A stretch of 5,440 nucleotides of DNA from positions 1 through 5,440 of the forward strand of contig WAKY01000050.1 of the NCBI GenBank assembly GCA_015523135.1, read 5' to 3'. Source of the DNA: Candidatus Aciduliprofundum sp. Lineage in GTDB: Archaea; Thermoplasmatota; Thermoplasmata; Thermoplasmatales; Aciduliprofundaceae. The notes under the pieces are model-generated. The model was not told the DNA's origin and searched no databases. It saw only the letters and a program-made list of their open reading frames with translations. Both the position numbers and the translations under genes were made by a program. Positions 5,340 to 5,440 of this stretch are shown here, in pieces (the first letter of the stretch is position 1; the number at the start of each line of letters is the position of its first letter).

Positions 5340-5440
5340 ATGCCTCGTGTTGGAATAATTGGTGGCTCTGGAGTCTATGGAGTTTTCAATCCGAAGGAAA
5401 GCATAAAGGTGCACACTCCCTATGGATTGCCCTCTGGTAA
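5340..5440 (+). CDS. 5'-methylthioadenosine phosphorylase family protein, 3'-truncated by the window edge
   Basis: Only the first 33 codons are visible. MPRVGIIGGSGVYG is the N-terminal strand and phosphate-binding loop (GGSG at 8-11) of the trimeric purine nucleoside/methylthioadenosine phosphorylase family, and VHTPYGLPSG is the next conserved block. These enzymes split methylthioadenosine, a by-product of polyamine synthesis, into adenine and methylthioribose 1-phosphate for methionine salvage. The part seen cannot separate a methylthioadenosine enzyme from a methylthioinosine or guanosine/inosine phosphorylase, because the base-selecting residues are further downstream. The start is supported by GGTGAT just upstream. 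It follows the TrkA-C gene by 49 bases with a T7 tract between, so it is probably a separate transcription unit. Confidence 0.88.
   Translation, partial: MPRVGIIGGSGVYGVFNPKESIKVHTPYGLPSG

Overview
The window looks like chromosomal DNA from an archaeon, most likely of the Thermoplasmatota (an Aciduliprofundum-like lineage is my best guess, from memory of protein style rather than a search). Three things support archaea. The glycine decarboxylase is split into separate A and B subunits. TTTATATA-type boxes lie about 26 bases ahead of two gene starts. Ribosome binding sites are of the GGAGGTG/GGTGAT type. The genes themselves are ordinary core or housekeeping genes; I see no tRNA, rRNA, CRISPR array, insertion sequence or phage gene.

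Layout. Bases 1-2418 hold the end of gcvPA (cut by the left edge) and the complete gcvPB. They are joined stop-to-start with a strong ribosome binding site, and together encode the two-subunit glycine decarboxylase of the glycine cleavage system. A convergent ubiX gene (flavin prenyltransferase, minus strand, 2412-2963) overlaps the last 7 bases of gcvPB. A short 80-base divergent promoter region follows, then a CPA1/NhaP-type sodium-proton antiporter (about 3043-4338). After a 181-base AT-rich gap with its own promoter comes a small membrane protein with three predicted helices and a cytosolic TrkA-C (RCK-C) domain (4520-5290). The right edge cuts the first 33 codons of a 5'-methylthioadenosine phosphorylase family gene (from 5340).

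How the genes relate. gcvPA and gcvPB work as one enzyme. ubiX makes the prenylated FMN cofactor for a UbiD-type decarboxylase that must lie elsewhere. The antiporter and the membrane TrkA-C protein are adjacent, on the same strand and similarly AT-rich. Related transporters can carry a TrkA-C domain in the same polypeptide, so the pair could be a split transporter/regulator module for cation or pH homeostasis; this is inference. The left half (gcv genes) is visibly richer in G+C than the right half. No clearly novel system is present. The most useful leads are the antiporter/TrkA-C pair, the apparently leaderless promoters, the overlapping divergent promoter at 2964-3042, the 7-base convergent overlap, and a five-residue in-frame tandem duplication in gcvPA.
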